Shown: piece after piece, positions 13,031-20,719 of the stretch
How positions within the stretch are numbered: the first letter of the stretch is position 1
Layout of the letters: every line of letters begins with the position of its first letter
From: an uncultured Collinsella sp.
Lineage (GTDB): Bacteria > Actinomycetota > Coriobacteriia > Coriobacteriales > Coriobacteriaceae
DNA length: 25,068 nt
Reading direction: 5' to 3'
Assembly (NCBI GenBank): GCA_902470915.1
Contig: CABRIB010000022.1
Location: forward strand, 1-25,068
Notes under the pieces: model-generated
The model's database searches: none
What the model was told of the DNA's origin: nothing
Seen by the model: the letters and a program-made list of their open reading frames with translations, nothing else
Program-made: the position numbers and the translations under genes

Positions 13031-15934
13031 TTAGGCATTCAGCTTAACGATCGGCGCAAAGCCCTTCATCAGCTTTTTGGTCTGGCCGGTCTTCTCGAAT
13101 TGGACCTCGATCATGTCTCCGACGACCGAGATCACGGTACCCGTGCCAAAGGTCTTGTGGCTCACGGTGTCGCCCGCGGCAAAGTCCTGCGCCGCGCTGG
13201 CACGATCGACCTTGCGCTCCACCGTCGGCGACACCTTGGACGACGGCTTTTTGGCGCGCGGCGCACCCGAGCCAAAGGTCGAGGCGACGCGGCCGGCATC
13301 GGGCGAAACGCCGCGATGGCGCTCGGTTCCGTAGCTGCTGCCGCCAAAGAAGTCGTCGAAACTCGAACCGCCGCGCGAACCGGAACCGCCGGTCGAGCGC
13401 GTGCGCGAGCCAAACACCTTGCCGCCGTACATGTCCGAGCCCATGCCCGAGCCAAAGGTGCCGTGACGGTCGCCACGCTTCTCCCAGCCTGTGCCCTCAA
13501 AGCCGGCAGAACCGATGCCACTAAACTCGATATCCTCAAACGGAATCTCGTTGAGGAAGCGCGAACGCGGGTTAGCCGAGGTCGAGCCGTAGGTGCGGCG
13601 CGTGGCCGCATAGGTTAGGAACAGGCGCTTGCGAGCGCGCGTGATGGCGACGTAGGCCAAGCGGCGCTCCTCCTCGAGCTTGCCCGGGTCATCGCTGCCG
13701 CCAAAGTCGTGCACGTGCGGGAAGATGCCCTCCTCCATGCCGGCCACGAAGACCGCCGGGAACTCCAGGCCCTTGGCGGAGTGAATGGTCATCATGGTGA
13801 TGGCATGCGTCTCGCCGGCGAGAGAGTCCAAGTCGGAGCGCAGGGCCAGCCACTCCATGAGCGCCGGCAGCGCTTTGCAGGTGAGCGGTCCATAAGTGCG
13901 CTCAATCTCGTCGGCATGCACGGCGCCGGCCGGCAGCTCCGTCGGCGCGGCATAGGCATTGCCCGCGATGGCAGCAGCCAGAGCATCCTGCGGCGACAGC
14001 GCCGGGGCGGCCAGGCTATCGAGCGGATTGGAGCCCGCAGCGTCGCGAGCACCGACGAGTGCCTCAAATGAAGACGCGGGCGCAGACGGGCCTGGCTCCG
14101 GTGCGGGCGCGCTCACCACGACGGGCTCGGGCTCAGCGCCAGCGAGCACATCGGCAACGCCAGCCGCACGCAGCTCTTCCAAGCTCTCGAGCGTACCCTC
14201 GATATCCTCGTGCGTCTCCTCAAATTCGGCTGCAACGCCCAAGAATTCCTGGATGTTCTCGGCGCGGCTCTCGGACTCCATGGTGCCCTCGGCGCGGAAC
14301 GCCTGCAGCAAGCCCGTCTTATCGACAATCATCTCGACGACGTCCTTGAGCTCGCCGTCCATGCGACGGCCCTCGCGCACCAGTGCCACAAAGCTCGACA
14401 GGCCGTTACGCACCTTGGCGCTAAACATGCCCGTCTCGGCCGTCGCAATCTCGCAGGCCTGGAAGAACGAGCAGCGGTTGTCGCGCGCAAGCTGCTCAAT
14501 CTTTTGGATCGAGGTGGAGCCGATACCGCGGCGAGGTGTGTTGATGACGCGCTTGACGCTCATCTCGTCGGCCGGGTTCACGATCATCTTGAGGTAGGCC
14601 ATGACGTCGCGGATCTCGGCACGGTCGAAGAATCGCGTGCCGCCCACGATCTTGTAGGGCACGCCCGCGCGCAGGAACATATCTTCGAGAATACGCGACT
14701 GGGCGTTGGTACGGTAGAACACGGCGATGTCGTCGTAACTCGTGCCTTTGGCATGCAGTTTCTCGATCTCACCGGCAATCCAGCGGCCCTCGTCGCGCTC
14801 ATCGCTCGCCTGGAAGGCCTGAATCTTCTCGCCATCGCCCTCGGCCGTAAACAGGCGCTTCTCCTTGCGCTGCGAGTTGTGACGCACCACGGCGTTGGCG
14901 GCGCTCAGGATATGACCCGTGGAGCGGTAGTTCTGCTCTAGCTTGACGGTCTTGCAGTTTTTAAAGTCCTTCTCAAAGTCCAGGATATTGGTGATGTCGG
15001 CGCCACGCCAGCTATAAATGGACTGGTCGTCGTCGCCCACGACCATGAGGTTTTGGTACTTGGCGGCCAGCAGGTTGGCGATCTCGTACTGGACGTGGTT
15101 GGTGTCCTGATACTCGTCGACGCTAATGTAGCGGAAGCGCTCCTGGTACTTGTCGAGCACCTCGGGGCGGGTGCGCAGCAGCTCGAGCGTGCGCACGAGC
15201 AGGTCGTCGAAGTCCATCGCGTTGGCGGCGCGCAGGCGGCGTTCCAGCTCCAGGTAGACCTGCGCGGCCTTTTTGTCATTGGGGCTGTCGGCGGATTTGA
15301 GCATGTCCTCGGGGCCGATCATGGCGTTTTTGGCCGAGCTGATCTTGCTGCGGATCATGTTGATGGGGAACTGCTTTTGCTCGATACCGAGCGCCTGCAT
15401 AATGTCGCGCACCATGCGCTTTGAGTCATCGTCATCGTAGATGGTGAACTGACCGGTGTATCCCAGCAGGTCGGCGTCCTCGCGCAGCATACGCACGCAC
15501 ATGGCATGGAAGGTGCATACCCACATGCCACGGGTGCCGCTGGGAATGAGTGCCGCCAGACGCTCACGCATCTCGGCCGCGGCCTTGTTGGTAAACGTGA
15601 TGGCAAGGATCTGCCAGGGCTTAACGCCCAGGTCGCCGAGCATATGTGCGATACGGAAGGTCAAGACGCGGGTCTTGCCCGAGCCGGCGCCGGCAAGGAC
15701 CAGCAGCGGGCCCTCGGTGGTCAGGACCGCCTCGCGCTGAGCGGGATTAAGGCTGTCGATGTCGACGAGCGGCTTGGCGGGCTTGGGTGCCGGCGCGGGA
15801 GCGTCGTAGATGTCGAGCGGGACGAGCTCGGGCTCCGGCGCAGCGGGGGCGGTGTATGCATCGAGCGGCACGGGTTCCGGCGTGGGCGGCACGGGTACCG
15901 CGGCGTTCTTTTCCCAGGGCAAGGGCTGGGTCAT
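13031..15934 (-). CDS. pcrA: UvrD/PcrA-type superfamily 1 DNA helicase with C-terminal Tudor domain
   Basis: ATP-driven 3'-5' DNA helicase for repair, plasmid replication and removal of stalled transcription complexes. The start ATG (15932-15934) follows GAGGAG; the frame extends upstream without family match. The 967-residue chain has a Pro/Ala-rich acidic N-terminal extension (1-60), Walker A AGAGSGKT (81-88), DEYQDT (273-278), DDDQSIYSWRG (301-311), motif V MTIHSAKGLEFP (715-726) and motif VI YVAITRARKR (761-770). A Gly/Ser-rich linker (about 805-905) precedes a Tudor-like domain GDTVSHKTFGTGTVISV (921-937), which in PcrA contacts RNA polymerase. It is far longer than the B. subtilis protein (about 740 residues) because of the N-terminal extension and a low-complexity insert at about 593-675. 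A -10 TATACT is at 15996-16001. Confidence 0.95.
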   Translation of the reverse strand: MTQPLPWEKNAAVPVPPTPEPVPLDAYTAPAAPEPELVPLDIYDAPAPAPKPAKPLVDIDSLNPAQREAVLTTEGPLLVLAGAGSGKTRVLTFRIAHMLGDLGVKPWQILAITFTNKAAAEMRERLAALIPSGTRGMWVCTFHAMCVRMLREDADLLGYTGQFTIYDDDDSKRMVRDIMQALGIEQKQFPINMIRSKISSAKNAMIGPEDMLKSADSPNDKKAAQVYLELERRLRAANAMDFDDLLVRTLELLRTRPEVLDKYQERFRYISVDEYQDTNHVQYEIANLLAAKYQNLMVVGDDDQSIYSWRGADITNILDFEKDFKNCKTVKLEQNYRSTGHILSAANAVVRHNSQRKEKRLFTAEGDGEKIQAFQASDERDEGRWIAGEIEKLHAKGTSYDDIAVFYRTNAQSRILEDMFLRAGVPYKIVGGTRFFDRAEIRDVMAYLKMIVNPADEMSVKRVINTPRRGIGSTSIQKIEQLARDNRCSFFQACEIATAETGMFSAKVRNGLSSFVALVREGRRMDGELKDVVEMIVDKTGLLQAFRAEGTMESESRAENIQEFLGVAAEFEETHEDIEGTLESLEELRAAGVADVLAGAEPEPVVVSAPAPEPGPSAPASSFEALVGARDAAGSNPLDSLAAPALSPQDALAAAIAGNAYAAPTELPAGAVHADEIERTYGPLTCKALPALMEWLALRSDLDSLAGETHAITMMTIHSAKGLEFPAVFVAGMEEGIFPHVHDFGGSDDPGKLEEERRLAYVAITRARKRLFLTYAATRRTYGSTSANPRSRFLNEIPFEDIEFSGIGSAGFEGTGWEKRGDRHGTFGSGMGSDMYGGKVFGSRTRSTGGSGSRGGSSFDDFFGGSSYGTERHRGVSPDAGRVASTFGSGAPRAKKPSSKVSPTVERKVDRASAAQDFAAGDTVSHKTFGTGTVISVVGDMIEVQFEKTGQTKKLMKGFAPIVKLNA

Positions 15935-15995
15935 GGGCGACTCCTCATCTGACGGACGGCGCGCCTGCGGGCAGCGCCATAGTTTGAGCCGTACC

Positions 15996-16001
15996 AGTAT
16001 A
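15996..16001 (-). promoter_or_regulatory. Candidate -10 element of the pcrA promoter
   Basis: TATACT on the minus strand, about 62 bases before the pcrA ATG. TTGCGT lies 19 bases upstream as a possible but widely spaced -35 box. Confidence 0.45.
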
Positions 16002-16073
16002 CCGAGCCGCGCGGACACCGACGCAAATCACACCACGACTCCGTGCGCCGCCGTCAGGCCCGCCCCAACGGAT

Positions 16074-16106
16074 TTGGTGCAATGGGGTCAGGTTAGTCTG
16101 CACCAA
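16074..16106. repeat. TGCACC palindromic intergenic repeat, copy 2
   Basis: TTGGTGCA (16074-16081) and TGCACCAA (16099-16106) are exact inverted arms around 17 bases, ATGGGGTCAGGTTAGTC. The reverse complement of that core (GACTAACCTGACCCCAT) matches the core of the copy at 5803-5833 in 13 of 17 bases, and the spacing is identical. It lies upstream of the pcrA promoter, in the 333-base gap 15935-16267, which contains no gene. Confidence 0.72.
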
Positions 16107-16156
16107 TCTATTGACAATCACGAAACCGCCGATGTCATGGCAGCAGCAGCGAGCGA

Positions 16157-16248
16157 CGGTCAGGGCGAACAAATTGGCATGAAAAGGGGGCGGCATAGAC
16201 CTTTTGGTCATGCCACCCCCTTTGAATGACAAGTCGTCGCCCTGACCG
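16157..16248. terminator. Nested inverted repeats with terminator downstream of uppP
   Basis: The inner stem pairs AAAGGGGGCGGCATAGACC (16183-16201) with GGTCATGCCACCCCCTTT (16206-16223) around TTTT, with one mismatch and one bulge. Four Ts follow on the minus strand, so it can end the uppP transcript. It is enclosed by a second perfect 12-bp pair, CGGTCAGGGCGA (16157-16168) and TCGCCCTGACCG (16237-16248). The double arrangement is larger than a simple terminator. Confidence 0.7.
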
Positions 16249-16267
16249 CCGCGCAGCGTCGACTAAG

Positions 16268-17248
16268 TTAGAGGCCGAGCATCGGCTCCAAGACGAAGAA
16301 GTACGCAAGCACCACGATGCCCAGAATGATGCGGTAGACGCCGAAGCACTTGAAGTCGTGACGGCGGACGAAGCCCATGAGCCACTTAATGGCGATGAGC
16401 GAAACCACAAAGGCCACAACGCAGCCCACGCCCAGGATAGCGACCTCGTTGGCGCCAAAGGTACCGCCCTTGATGAAGTACTTGACCAGCTTGAGTGCAC
16501 TCGCGCCAAACATGACGGGAATGGCCAGGAAGAACGTAAACTTGGACGCCACCGAACGCGTGCAGCCCAAAAGCAGGCCGCCGATGATGGTGGAACCGGA
16601 GCGCGACGTGCCCGGAATCAGCGAGAGCACCTGGAAGCATCCGATGCCCAGTGCGGTCTTCCAACTTAGGTCCTCGAGCGTGGTGATGGAACCAAAGTCC
16701 AAATCCTCGTCATCGCCCTCATCCTCAGCGGTAGCCGCGGCGGGCGCCGCAAAGTGCGCACCGGCGGGACGTCCACCCGACACCACGGCACGCGAACCAA
16801 ACGAACCGGCAACGGCCATTTCCTCGCGCTTGCTCGCGCGCCAGTTCTCGATCACGATAAACAGCACGCCGTACACAATGAGCGCCAGCGCCACGACGGG
16901 AGCATTGTAGAAATGCTCCTCCATCCAGTCGTTGAGCGGCAGGCCGATCGCCGCCGCAGGAATGCAACCGAGCACAATCTTGCCCCACAGCACCCAGGTG
17001 TCGCGACGGCCCTCCTTGCCCTTGCTGGGCGAGAACGGATTGAGCTCATGGAAGAACAGCACACAGACGGCCAGAATGGCGCCGAGCTGAATCACGACCA
17101 GGAACATATTCCAGAACGTCTCGCTCACGTTCATCTTGACGAACTCGTCCACCAAGATCATGTGACCGGTCGACGAAACAGGCAGCCATTCGGTGATGCC
17201 CTCGACCAGGCCCATGAAGGCAGATTTTAGAAGCTCGATAATATCCAA
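16268..17248 (-). CDS. uppP: Undecaprenyl-diphosphatase UppP (BacA)
   Basis: Integral membrane enzyme that removes a phosphate from undecaprenyl pyrophosphate to recycle the lipid carrier for cell-wall synthesis; it also confers bacitracin tolerance. The signatures are clear: LVEGITEWLPVSSTGHMIL (14-32) and the catalytic PGTSRSGSTIIGGLLLG (212-228). I start it at TTG (17246-17248), about five bases after GAGGGGG, because this begins exactly where family homology begins (MDIIELLKSAFMG). At 326 residues it is some 50 longer than usual. The extra residues form a hydrophilic insert at about 138-195 (Ala/Gly-rich, then acidic AEDEGDDEDLDF) between membrane helices. The two-component pair at 19667-21391 resembles bacitracin-sensing systems, a possible but unproven functional link. 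Confidence 0.92.
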   Translation of the reverse strand: MDIIELLKSAFMGLVEGITEWLPVSSTGHMILVDEFVKMNVSETFWNMFLVVIQLGAILAVCVLFFHELNPFSPSKGKEGRRDTWVLWGKIVLGCIPAAAIGLPLNDWMEEHFYNAPVVALALIVYGVLFIVIENWRASKREEMAVAGSFGSRAVVSGGRPAGAHFAAPAAATAEDEGDDEDLDFGSITTLEDLSWKTALGIGCFQVLSLIPGTSRSGSTIIGGLLLGCTRSVASKFTFFLAIPVMFGASALKLVKYFIKGGTFGANEVAILGVGCVVAFVVSLIAIKWLMGFVRRHDFKCFGVYRIILGIVVLAYFFVLEPMLGL

Positions 17249-17496
17249 AGGGACCCCCTCGTTAGACACCCGCCGATATTGTTCTGCGGACGGTGCGGGC
17301 GATGTCCCATTATCAACCGTTGGCGGCGCGCCTGCGCCTACCCTTACCAAAAAACTCGCCCGTTCACAGAATTGCGAGCGGTCAAACCCAAATCCTTGGG
17401 TATAACTGCAACAAGATAAAGTGTCCGGCGGCCAACGCGCTCGCGCCCGCCCGATGCACGAGCCCCGCGCCCGCGCGATAGACCAAGGAGGAAACC

Positions 17497-17934
17497 ATGA
17501 ACGAGGGCTACACCAAGGTATTTGTTTCACTCGACGGTACTGAGCAGCAGGATTTTGTGCTCGCACGCGCCATCAAGGTCGCCGCGAACAACGGCGCCAA
17601 GCTGATCATCGGCCACGTCATCGATTCCACGGCGCTCGAGAGCGCCGGTTCCTATCCGGTCGATCTGGTCAACGGCCTAGAGGAAGCATTTAAGAACTCC
17701 ATCGCCAAGCAGCTCGAAGAGGCCAAGGCCAATCCCGATATTCCCGAGGTCGAGGTCATGATTCGCGCCGGCCGCATTCGCGAGACGCTCAAGGACGAGA
17801 TGCTCGACGTGGTTAAGCCCGACCTGGTGCTCTGCGGCGCCCGCGGCCTGTCCTCGATCAAGTATGCGCTCCTGGGTTCGATTTCGACGTTCCTGCTACG
17901 CAACACCGACTGCGACATCTTGGTCGTGAAATAG
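17497..17934 (+). CDS. Universal stress protein (UspA family)
   Basis: A single UspA domain (145 residues), a small cytoplasmic, probably dimeric nucleotide-binding protein linked to stress survival; its exact role is unknown. It starts TKVFVSLDGTEQQDFVLARAIKVA with Asp13 in the position that contacts the nucleotide. It ends with the ATP-binding loop GARGLSSIKYALLGS (114-128), an exact G-2x-G-9x-G-S pattern, so it belongs to the ATP-binding group. The ribosome site AAGGAGG lies six bases before the ATG. It is divergent from uppP, with 248 bases between them holding both control regions (TATAAC at 17401-17406 is a possible -10). It is followed by a strong terminator at 17991-18019. Confidence 0.94.
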   Translation: MNEGYTKVFVSLDGTEQQDFVLARAIKVAANNGAKLIIGHVIDSTALESAGSYPVDLVNGLEEAFKNSIAKQLEEAKANPDIPEVEVMIRAGRIRETLKDEMLDVVKPDLVLCGARGLSSIKYALLGSISTFLLRNTDCDILVVK

Positions 17935-17990
17935 CAAACGTACGCCTAACGCATCGCGGAGCGCAAGCCCGCGTGCCCAAGTCTTCCAAG

Positions 17991-18026
17991 AGCGGGGCCA
18001 CAATTACGGTGGCCCCGCTTTGCTTT
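17991..18026 (+). terminator. Rho-independent terminator of the universal stress gene
   Basis: AGCGGGGCCAC (17991-18001) pairs perfectly with GTGGCCCCGCT (18009-18019), followed by TTGCTTT. The stem ends six bases before the hipA stop codon on the other strand, so it may also terminate hipBA. Confidence 0.85.
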
Positions 18027-19314
18027 AGACTGAGAATTGCTCCAGAACCCTCATTCTCTCAACGGAGTCCGTCTGAATTTTCAGAGCGACCCTACCCAAA
18101 TCTCCGGTTGCAGAGGCAAGTTCTGCAAGCTGGGCAGACACCCCTTCAGCCACTTCCGCCGCGATGTTCTTAATCATCTTGAGTGGTAGATGCAAATCTT
18201 GAGACATGAATTCGAAATCTTCAGGAGTCACCCCATCGATCACCCGGTGATCCCCAATATCAATCCCAAGATTATGGTCGTATCCCATTATCGTCGTGCA
18301 GACAATATCGTATGCAGGGGCCAACCTCTTTTCCCGCCAACTCGGACTATAAAGAAACGAATGGTTCTTGAGATGCGAGTCACAATTCCCCAACGCATAA
18401 TCGACCATTACCTGACGAGCGAACATTTGAGTATCAGCAATTACGTTAGACGATTGCTCTCTTATCAATCGGCCGCAAAGAACCATATAGCAGCTATCGG
18501 GACGTGTCTCGTATTTCATATACGAAGGCCAGCCAACCGCTTGGCAAAAATCCTCCTGATGCAGCCTCAGAGGCACATCGAATCCGCTCATCGACGGCGG
18601 CTCATTGCTCCAGATTCTGTCATAACGCTCGGAAAAGAACGCACCAGGAATCGTATCCGAAGCTTCTGAACGGGCAATTTCAAGCCCAGCAGCAGACGCT
18701 GCCGTCATGCAAATTAATTCGTTGAACGGCAAATCCGGATGTTTAGTTGAAGCAATCTTGACTATGTGAGTCGAGGGGGCAGAGCCGAGCGGCAGCATCC
18801 AATCCCCCGACCCGGCCTTTTTTGCATCTTTACCGCGCGGTAAAAACCAACCGGTTTTAGACTGAGCGCCCGCCAACGACAGCCTCGAATCCTGCATATC
18901 ATTTGCAATCTCAAACACTTCCGCCTTAGAAAGTGCCTCAAAATCCTCGTCTTGCAGAGGACGATAGCCCGGATCGTAGCTCGATTTCTCATCGCCGAGA
19001 AACCTCAAGGCACCAACGCACTCATCGCCCAAACGCTCGAGCATCGATAAATAGTCTGACTGGGGGATTTGAAAACGCATCGACAGCTCATGCCGAACCG
19101 GGCCCTCGGGAAGCATGCCCGAAAAGAAGGCCGAAAACTCATTGCTGGTATATGGGTCATGTCGCAAGGGAAGAGAAGCTGAGAGTGCGGCAGCATCGTC
19201 GCGTTCAAGATATCCCTCATCATATGCAAACGTCTCGTTTACGGGGTCGGCCCTCTCAAATTCTCCGACCAGCTCAAACGTTCCCCGATACTCACGATAA
19301 ACCTTTAATGCCAT
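18025..19314 (-). CDS. hipA: HipA-family serine/threonine kinase toxin
   Basis: Toxin kinase of a HipBA module (429 residues, normal length). In E. coli, HipA phosphorylates glutamyl-tRNA synthetase, blocks translation and promotes persistence; the target here is unknown. An N-terminal subdomain (about 1-105) leads to the phosphate-binding loop SRLSLAGAQSKTGW (143-156). Its Ser146 matches the autophosphorylation site of the E. coli enzyme. The catalytic Asp312 lies in GNCDSHLKNHSF and the metal-binding Asp336 in LAPAYDIV. All key residues are present, so the toxin looks intact. Its start overlaps the end of hipB by ten bases, implying translational coupling. GC content is clearly lower and codon use more AT-rich than in neighbours, a sign of horizontal gain. 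Confidence 0.94.
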   Translation of the reverse strand: MALKVYREYRGTFELVGEFERADPVNETFAYDEGYLERDDAAALSASLPLRHDPYTSNEFSAFFSGMLPEGPVRHELSMRFQIPQSDYLSMLERLGDECVGALRFLGDEKSSYDPGYRPLQDEDFEALSKAEVFEIANDMQDSRLSLAGAQSKTGWFLPRGKDAKKAGSGDWMLPLGSAPSTHIVKIASTKHPDLPFNELICMTAASAAGLEIARSEASDTIPGAFFSERYDRIWSNEPPSMSGFDVPLRLHQEDFCQAVGWPSYMKYETRPDSCYMVLCGRLIREQSSNVIADTQMFARQVMVDYALGNCDSHLKNHSFLYSPSWREKRLAPAYDIVCTTIMGYDHNLGIDIGDHRVIDGVTPEDFEFMSQDLHLPLKMIKNIAAEVAEGVSAQLAELASATGDLGRVALKIQTDSVERMRVLEQFSV

Positions 19315-19550
19315 GAACCGTCGCCCCTCTCCCTCAGGATCAAATCGACCCCCAAGCTGTTAGCGATTTGAAGGGTTTGGCGAAGATTGGCACCCGCCTT
19401 TCCACGCTCAAGCTCGCTCACAAAGCGCAAACTGCACTGGTTGAAATCAGCCACATCGCGTTGGGTATAACCGAGCTTCTTCCGGCGCTCACGCAAATAT
19501 GCACCGAGTTCAGCTGGGTCAAAAATCGTTCGCTCATTCCAGTCTTGCAT
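19305..19550 (-). CDS. hipB: HipB-type XRE-family antitoxin
   Basis: DNA-binding antitoxin (81 residues) with a helix-turn-helix of the XRE/Cro type at about 13-68 (ELGAYLRERRKKLGYTQRDVADFNQCSLRFVSELERGKAG). In the family, HipB dimers bind operators upstream of their own gene and hold HipA inactive. The start ATG has AGGGG six bases upstream. The C-terminal tail is short (LRERGDGSWH) and ends in Trp-His; the E. coli HipB tail also ends in a functionally important Trp. It precedes and overlaps hipA by ten bases. Two TATCCC/GGGATA palindromes at 19561-19622 are very likely its operators. Confidence 0.93.
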   Translation of the reverse strand: MQDWNERTIFDPAELGAYLRERRKKLGYTQRDVADFNQCSLRFVSELERGKAGANLRQTLQIANSLGVDLILRERGDGSWH

Positions 19551-19560
19551 GCTAATCCCC

Positions 19561-19588
19561 TATGATTATCCCAAACGGGATAATCATA
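19561..19588. promoter_or_regulatory. HipB operator 1
   Basis: TATGATTATCCC (19561-19572) and GGGATAATCATA (19577-19588) are perfect 12-base inverted arms around AAAC. It lies ten bases before the hipB start codon, touching the ribosome site. The core TATCC...GGATA uses the half-sites of the E. coli HipB operator, but with six bases between them rather than eight. Confidence 0.8.
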
Positions 19589-19603
19589 GCACATCATGAT
19601 GGA

Positions 19604-19631
19604 ATTATCCCGTTTGGGATATATGTCTTAA
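19604..19631 (-). promoter_or_regulatory. hipBA promoter with overlapping operator 2
   Basis: On the minus strand TTAAGA (19626-19631) and GATAAT (19604-19609) lie 16 bases apart as -35 and -10. The operator core TATCCCGTTTGGGATA (19606-19621) covers the -10 box and spacer and is the exact reverse complement of the core of operator 1. Occupancy would block RNA polymerase, giving autorepression. Confidence 0.65.
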
Positions 19632-19666
19632 CGTGAATGACGCTCCGGGACGTTACACCGCGACGA

Positions 19667-20710
19667 CTACTCAAAGTATTGGAACTTGTTGGTCGAGAAG
19701 GCAAACGTGACGACAAAGCCTTCGCCGGCGTCGGATGCCGCGGTGACGTCGATGCCCATCTTGGAGCACAGGCGCGCCACCAGGTAGAGGCCAATACCCG
19801 TTGCGCGCTTGGTGGTGCGGCCGTTATCGCCGGTAAAGCCCTTCTCGAACACGCGCGGCAGGTCGGCCGCGCTCACACCACAGCCGTTGTCCGCGACGGT
19901 AAGCTCGATGCGCTCACTTGCCAGGCCCTCGTCCAGCAACGCGCCCGAAAACGTGATCTTCGCACCATCCTCACGCGCATATTTAATGCTGTTCTGAATG
20001 AGCTGGCCCAGAATAAACTCGAGCCACTTCTCGTCGGTAAACACCTCAAAGTCGAGGTTCTCGCACACCGGGGCCACATGCGCCGCGATGAGCTCGCGCG
20101 CGTTGGCCTTAATCGCGCCCGTCACCAAGGTCTTAAGATCCCAGCGGCGAATCAGGTAGTCGCGCTCCACGACTTCCGAGCGCGCGTAGTACAGCGCCTG
20201 GTCGATATAGCGTTCCACGCGAGCCAGCTCACGGCCCAGGTCATCCACACGTGACAGGTCGTCTTCGCTGCCATCCAGATTTTCCAAAATTAGATGGGCC
20301 GCCGCCAAGGGCAGCTTGGCCTCGTGGACCCAGCTCTCGATATAGTCGCGATAGTCATCGGTCTGGCGCCGGCCTTCGGCAACCTCGTCGCAGGCAGCTT
20401 TGCCCACCCGGCGCAAGACCTCGTACTCGAGCTCGCCCTCGGCATAGGTCGGGCATTGCACCATCTCCTGCACCCATGCGGGACTCTCGAGCTCCTCGGC
20501 CGCGCGCTCCAACTGACGCAGAAAACGGCGACGGCGAGCGTACTCGACCACGATGCCGAGCATACCGAAGATAAAGGACACGCCAACCGCCACGACCACG
20601 ATAGAAACGGGTGCGCCGGCGACCGTCAGCACAAAGCAGCTCAGCAGCACGCCGCACGTCCACACGGCGACGGGAAGCAGCGCATCTTTAAAGAACTTGG
20701 CAAACGACAT
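19667..20710 (-). CDS. Sensor histidine kinase, BceS-like (intramembrane-sensing)
   Basis: Membrane histidine kinase (347 residues). Two hydrophobic helices near the N-terminus (about 11-31 and 35-56) are separated by only a few residues, so there is no real extracellular sensor domain. This is the build of BceS-type kinases. The H-box is DYIESWVHEAKLPLAA (122-137) with phospho-accepting His129, very close to the WVHxxKxP form of that group. The ATPase domain shows LIQNSIKYAR (N-box), DNGCGV (G1) and TGIGLYL (G2). It starts nine bases after the response regulator stop codon, so the two are co-transcribed. BceS kinases usually sense through a BceAB ABC transporter; none is encoded nearby. Confidence 0.93.
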   Translation of the reverse strand: MSFAKFFKDALLPVAVWTCGVLLSCFVLTVAGAPVSIVVVAVGVSFIFGMLGIVVEYARRRRFLRQLERAAEELESPAWVQEMVQCPTYAEGELEYEVLRRVGKAACDEVAEGRRQTDDYRDYIESWVHEAKLPLAAAHLILENLDGSEDDLSRVDDLGRELARVERYIDQALYYARSEVVERDYLIRRWDLKTLVTGAIKANARELIAAHVAPVCENLDFEVFTDEKWLEFILGQLIQNSIKYAREDGAKITFSGALLDEGLASERIELTVADNGCGVSAADLPRVFEKGFTGDNGRTTKRATGIGLYLVARLCSKMGIDVTAASDAGEGFVVTFAFSTNKFQYFE

Positions 20711-20719
20711 AGCCGGCCC

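Noticed and set aside
15935..16018. Upstream extension of PcrA to an ATG at 16016-16018
   Set aside because: The added residues lack family similarity and would overlap the TATACT promoter element; the ATG at 15932-15934 has a good GAGGAG site.
17249..17566. Upstream extension of UppP by about 106 residues
   Set aside because: The extension has no homology, is Arg/Cys/Trp-rich and overlaps the uspA start; the TTG at 17246-17248 with GGGGG upstream fits the family N-terminus.
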